Assembly: GCF_002775205.1 (NCBI RefSeq)
Contig: NC_036456.1
Span: forward strand, 25,393,850 to 25,457,849
From: Xiphophorus maculatus
Lineage: Eukaryota > Chordata > Actinopteri > Cyprinodontiformes > Poeciliidae
Length of the DNA stretch: 64,000 bases
Reading direction: 5' to 3'
The translations under genes were made by a program, and so were the position numbers. The notes below the pieces were generated by a model. The model was not told where the DNA came from and did no database searches. It was given only the letters and a program-made list of their open reading frames with translations. Shown here one piece after another: positions 59,826-64,000 of the stretch. Within the stretch, counting starts at the first letter, position 1. Each line of letters opens with the position of its first letter.

Positions 59826-60467
59826 GTTGACTGAATCAGTGCCTCTGTGCACAGACTGGATGTTGTTAGAAACAAAAGGCTTTATGCTTGAAGAGACTCC
59901 CACTCCTTCCCTCTTTGTCTGCTAAGCATCACAGATACTGAAGGTCAGACAGGATAAAGTCACACAAAGGAAACAGACTTTACCTGGAATGAGGAAACGT
60001 CGCCGTCTTTGGGGTGGAAGGTGTTGAAATACAGCAAAAACAAATTACAAATTACATTTAAACAGGAATTTAATTCAGTAAAGGGACAAATTTTAAACTC
60101 TGATATTTGTGAAATTGTTCACACAATATTTCTGTTTATGTTTCTTATAGGATTTTATTTATTTTTTTTTTTTACTCTACGGGTGTTTTTCACAGTTCAC
60201 TGTATTGATGGACTTTAAAATATTGTTGTCAGTTTATAAATCACTGGTTCTGGTTCTGGTTCTGGTCTGAATCCCCAGAACCAGAACCAAACATGGAGAA
60301 GCACAAACCCAGCTGCTTAGAGTTACTTTTGGATATTAATAAATGAAGCTTTGACCAACATTTTGATGTGCAATGATGGCACTTGATAAAATGCAATGTT
60401 TACTTGTTTACTGTCTTTTATGACTTTGTATTTTTGTGACTTTGAAATACCTTGTTTTAAAAATAAA

Positions 60468-60550
<83 letters not shown>

Positions 60551-61850
60551 ATGTGTTTCTTGGTGAATTTATTTGAGTTTCTCCTGCTCCGCCTTTTCTT
60601 TTTGCTTACGCCATCTAATTTTACTGCTACATTTCTCGGAACAGGTTCCTCTTTGTCTCTGTTGTTCTGCCAGGAAACATGTTGGCATAATGAGTCACAG
60701 TCAAACCTCTTAATGGGTCACATTCATCACTTCACCTTCTTTCACACCTGGATGAATGTACCAGCAGAGCCTGATCCACCTCGGACATGACAGACACGTC
60801 CCTGAAGGCGGCGTTTGTTTGGCCTCTTAGTTTTTCATTTTTACTCCTATTGCATAAACATGTGGGAAAGATTTCCTTTTTTTTTTTTCCTAAACAGGAC
60901 GGATTACTAGTCCTGGTATATTTAGTTAAAATTACTTCTAAAGATAAAACCTTATCTGAACAAGGACAGATTTTACATATCTTTTTTCCTTTTCATAAAT
61001 ACAAGCAAATCCATTTAATTGCACAGAAGAAGCCATAGTTTAATACAAGTGTTGAAGGATTACTCTGAAACTCATCATGTTTTGGTCATAAACTTTATTG
61101 TCTAAACATAGGGAGAACAAAAAACAAAAAACAAAAAAACTGTTTTCCCATTTTCTCTGTTTTTATTCTCACATGGCCCTGCTGGTGCATAAAACACAAC
61201 AATGCAAGAGGGAATACATCAAATAATTGTTTAAGGCTTCTAATTTTTTGCCTTCATGTTGATGGTGAGTGTATGTAAACTTCTGAGTTGAATAAAACTC
61301 GTCAGCATTTCATAACAGAACCATTACTTTCATTTGGATCATTCCTCTCACGCCAAGTTTTGTTCATAACCACAACTTTTCACTTTCGCCTTTTCTGCTT
61401 TTCACGTTTATTAACCATGACAGACTGTATCTGCATGAAATACTTTTAACAGAAATTTATTCTGCACAAAAACAGAAAGGTAAAGCCGTCAGCAAAATAT
61501 CATCAAGAACCGTTTCCAGCGTAAAATGCAAAGAATGCAGAAAACCTTGATTTTAACATCGAGAAGCGAGTCTGGGATCCTAAATGAAGGACCTTTGGTT
61601 TTGTTACCAAGTTCTTCTGGAAACTGAATTTTCTCCAAAAGCTGTCTTTTTAAAGGCTTTATTCTATTACTAGGAGAAAAAAAAAACAGTGTTACTATAA
61701 AATTTTATAATTGATAAACAGCTGGAAATATTATGCATTAGAGTATTCTGGATAATAACTTTTCATTATGGTTCACCAAAATAAGTATAACCCCCTGAAT
61801 GTGAAGAAAAACTGAAGGAAACATATTTCTAGCCACATTGAGGCTCAGAT
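59826..61850. other. Spacer between gene G and gene H (copy of the E-F spacer)
   Basis: Same content as 45278-47235: conserved upstream element (59980-59998) and LINE tail with GATT run (60469-60550). About 50 bases near 61253-61300 containing GTATGTAAACTTCTGA, a Tc1-type end motif, are absent from the left copy. Confidence 0.6.
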
Positions 61851-64000
61851 TCAGGCTGTCGCCTTCACCACACCATCACTTAACAGCTTTAACATTATAT
61901 CTGGAGGCAGCCCTCGTCTTTTCAGCTCATCTTTGATCTGGAGAGGAAAACACAATTCCCTAAGTTAAAATAACATTTTGTCAAGGAAGAATAGCAATGC
62001 ACAAAAGGAAAACAAAAGTAATTTACTGCAGAAACAATTAAACTTAGCAGACTAGAATAAAACTGATAATCATTAACGTTGACCAAGGTTACTGACCAGC
62101 TTTATGATGGTTGCAGAGTCATTCTCCAGTGATAGTGAAGTGTAAAGCTTTACATTCAGAGCCAAAACATAATCTAGAAGAAGCACAGAGAGTCAACATT
62201 ACTACTTAAAACAGGATCATTAATCAATAAGGATCATTTTTCATGTGTGATGAGTCATCTTTTCCAACATTTAAATCTTTAATATCCATTTTAAACCAAA
62301 TGCAAAAATATGTGTCCCTATGGAATATTTTGTCCATTAGCTTCCATTCAAACTCCATTTTGTTGAAATGCAATTTAGTTTCTGTTTTCCTGGAATTTAA
62401 ATTCCTTATATATGTTTTACAAATGTCTTTATTCATTATTTCCCTAAATAGTGATAGTAATTATCATCATTATTATTATTATTATTATTCACTAAAAATA
62501 GCTTACTGTCAAATAATGTGTGGGTATTATTTATTATTATTATTATACTCTTATTACCATAGCAACCAGTAACTGGCGGCTCCTCCCCCTTTTTTCTGTT
62601 AACTGTTAACTGTGTTAGCATCAGCTCTGTTTTCTTTACAAGTATTATATTTTGACATATATTTTCAACAAATTTAAATGTATACAGTGATTCGTGTGTA
62701 TTGTCATTATTAATGCTCTGCATTTTACCGGTGTTTAATTTTACAGCTAACTGCTGCTAACTGTTGCTAACTGCTGCTAACTGTTGCTAACTGTTCATTG
62801 GGAAATATTGCCCTGTAGTTTGTTTAGGGTTATTTGCTCTATTTTATTTAATGTAAAGGGGCAGAAGCTGTCAGACTGATGTTAACTACCAACTTGATTT
62901 TCTCTTTTAAACAAATACAATGAATCAGGTTGCCTCTGTTGTGAAGTCGGCCATATTGGACCAGAGATGAACACAGAAGAGTTACACATGCACAAGCCAA
63001 CATTCGTGTTCGTGCAGATTGTGTTCTGTTTCAGTGAAAGTGGATTTTTCTAAAGTAAACTGTACTCCTTTGTATTCAGTATACAGAAATTCAAAGTGGC
63101 GTGTAATGATGTAATGAGGATGTAATAAGGATGTAATGAGGATGTGATGAGGATGCTGCTTAGGATGCGGCACAGCAGTTGATGACGAACCATCTACTGT
63201 CAAACAATATGTGGATGGAAACTTTCAAAAGACCATTTTTTTAGTTCCAGGGACAACGATGGAGCACTTTATCAAGAAAAATGTAACCATAAATGTTGCT
63301 GCTAGTTCCCTGCCATTACTTATAATAGCAAATCTAAAAAACTACAAATTTACCAGGTTTGGTGAAGATCTCTAACTTCAACTTCAGTCACACTTACATG
63401 GTCCTGGTGCAAATGTTGCAGAGGGTTGGTTGGTAGTTGGTGAGAACACAATCGTAGTTGAAGGAAGTGCAGTTGTTGTGCTGGGTTGATCGGTTGTAGT
63501 TGGTGGAGGTGCAGTCGTAGTTGGTGGAGGTGCAGTCGTAGTTGGAGGGGGTGTAGTCGTAGTTGGTGGAGGTGCAGTCGTAGTTGGTGGAGGTGCAGTC
63601 GTAGTTGGAGGGGGTGCAGTCGTAGTCGGTGGAGGTGCAGTCATAGTTGGAGGGGGTGCAGTCGTAGTTGGAGGTGGTGCAGTCGTAGTTGGAGGGGGTG
63701 CAGTCGTAGTTGGTGGAGGTGCAGTCGTAGTTGGTGGCGGTGCAGTCGTAGTCGGTGGAGGTGCAGTCGTAGTCGGTGGAGGTGCAGTCATAGTTGGAGG
63801 GGGTGCAGTCGTAGTTGGTGGAGGTGCAGTCGTAGTTGGTGGAGGTGCAGTCGTAGTCGGTGGAGGTGCAGTCATAGTTGGAGGGGGTGCAGTCGTAGTT
63901 GGAGGTGGTGCAGTCGTAGTTGGAGGGGGTGCAGTCGTAGTTGGTGGAGGTGCAGTCGTAGTTGGTGGCGGTGCAGTTGTAGTTGGAGGGGGTGCAGTCG
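61851..64000 (-). CDS. Gene H: copy of gene F, 3' end only
   Basis: Three exons: mucin-like exon from beyond 64000 to 63398, then 62173-62097 and 61937-61851 (TGA). The C-terminal tail exons match gene F almost exactly. The mucin-like exon is open to the window edge and reads TTTAPPP units, with MTAPPP variants about every seven units; it lacks the IITILPP blocks of F. The 5' exons should lie to the right of the window if the duplication unit is complete. Confidence 0.85.
63470..64000 (-). repeat. Coding APPPTTT mucin-like repeat of gene H
   Basis: 24-base units of GTCGTAGTTGGTGGAGGTGCA type on the + strand, coding TTTAPPP on the minus strand. It differs from F in composition and higher-order pattern although the flanks are nearly identical. 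Runs past the window end. Confidence 0.92.

Larger units (their letters stand above)
55518..64000. repeat. Right copy of the 14.28-kb tandem duplication (continues past the window)
   Basis: Matches 41238 to about 49600. Differences include a missing stretch of about 200 bases (42096-42296 of the left copy), a solo LTR only in this copy (57919-58575), a LINE tail only in the left copy (44062-44261), and different microsatellite lengths. Confidence 0.93.

Overview
The window is vertebrate nuclear DNA, almost certainly from a ray-finned (teleost) fish. Genes are split into short exons with GT/AG introns. Introns and spacers are AT-rich and carry teleost-type repeats: tRNA-headed SINEs with a GGAT tail, LINE tails ending in GATT repeats, Tc1 and pogo relics, small inverted-repeat elements and solo LTRs. 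No bacterial-type operon, CRISPR array or RNA gene was seen.

The window is essentially one tandem gene family. I count eight copies or part copies of one secreted protein gene: A (3' end only, + strand, 1-1168), B (5422-11076, -), C (15800-20836, -), D (22231-30756, -), E (37413-45277, -), F (47236-54311, -), G (5' half only, 56158-59825, -) and H (3' end only, 61851-64000, -). There are also relics at 13443-13767 and 55152-55314, and perhaps at about 36250-36930. A complete gene has 11 exons (B has 10): a signal peptide; a Cys-rich N-terminal part with a GEWCQ motif; an NW...RSD...TSP..T..LP.LR segment; a DPDGD module; a SFSPT...ED module; an immunoglobulin-like region with a WTPS...ICFVVQ motif; one Thr/Pro-rich mucin-like exon; and a conserved C-terminal tail of about 55 residues. 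No membrane anchor is visible. Exon junctions keep the same phases in all copies. I recognise the set as an uncharacterised fish family, often labelled mucin-like, and give no gene symbols.

The mucin-like exon is the fast part. It is absent in B, about 47 residues in E, 132 in C, 343 (20 units of a TYPETT repeat) in D, 257 in F, and different again in A and H. It lies between two phase-1 introns, so it can be lost, gained or resized without breaking the frame.

The right third is a recent tandem duplication with a 14,280-bp period (41238-55517 copied from 55518 to beyond the window end). It made G from the first half of E, and H from F. Later insertions tell the copies apart: a solo LTR in G, a LINE tail in E and, in the older B/C pair, a LINE fragment in B. 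Intergenic stretches hold repeats and collapsed gene remnants and no other convincing gene.
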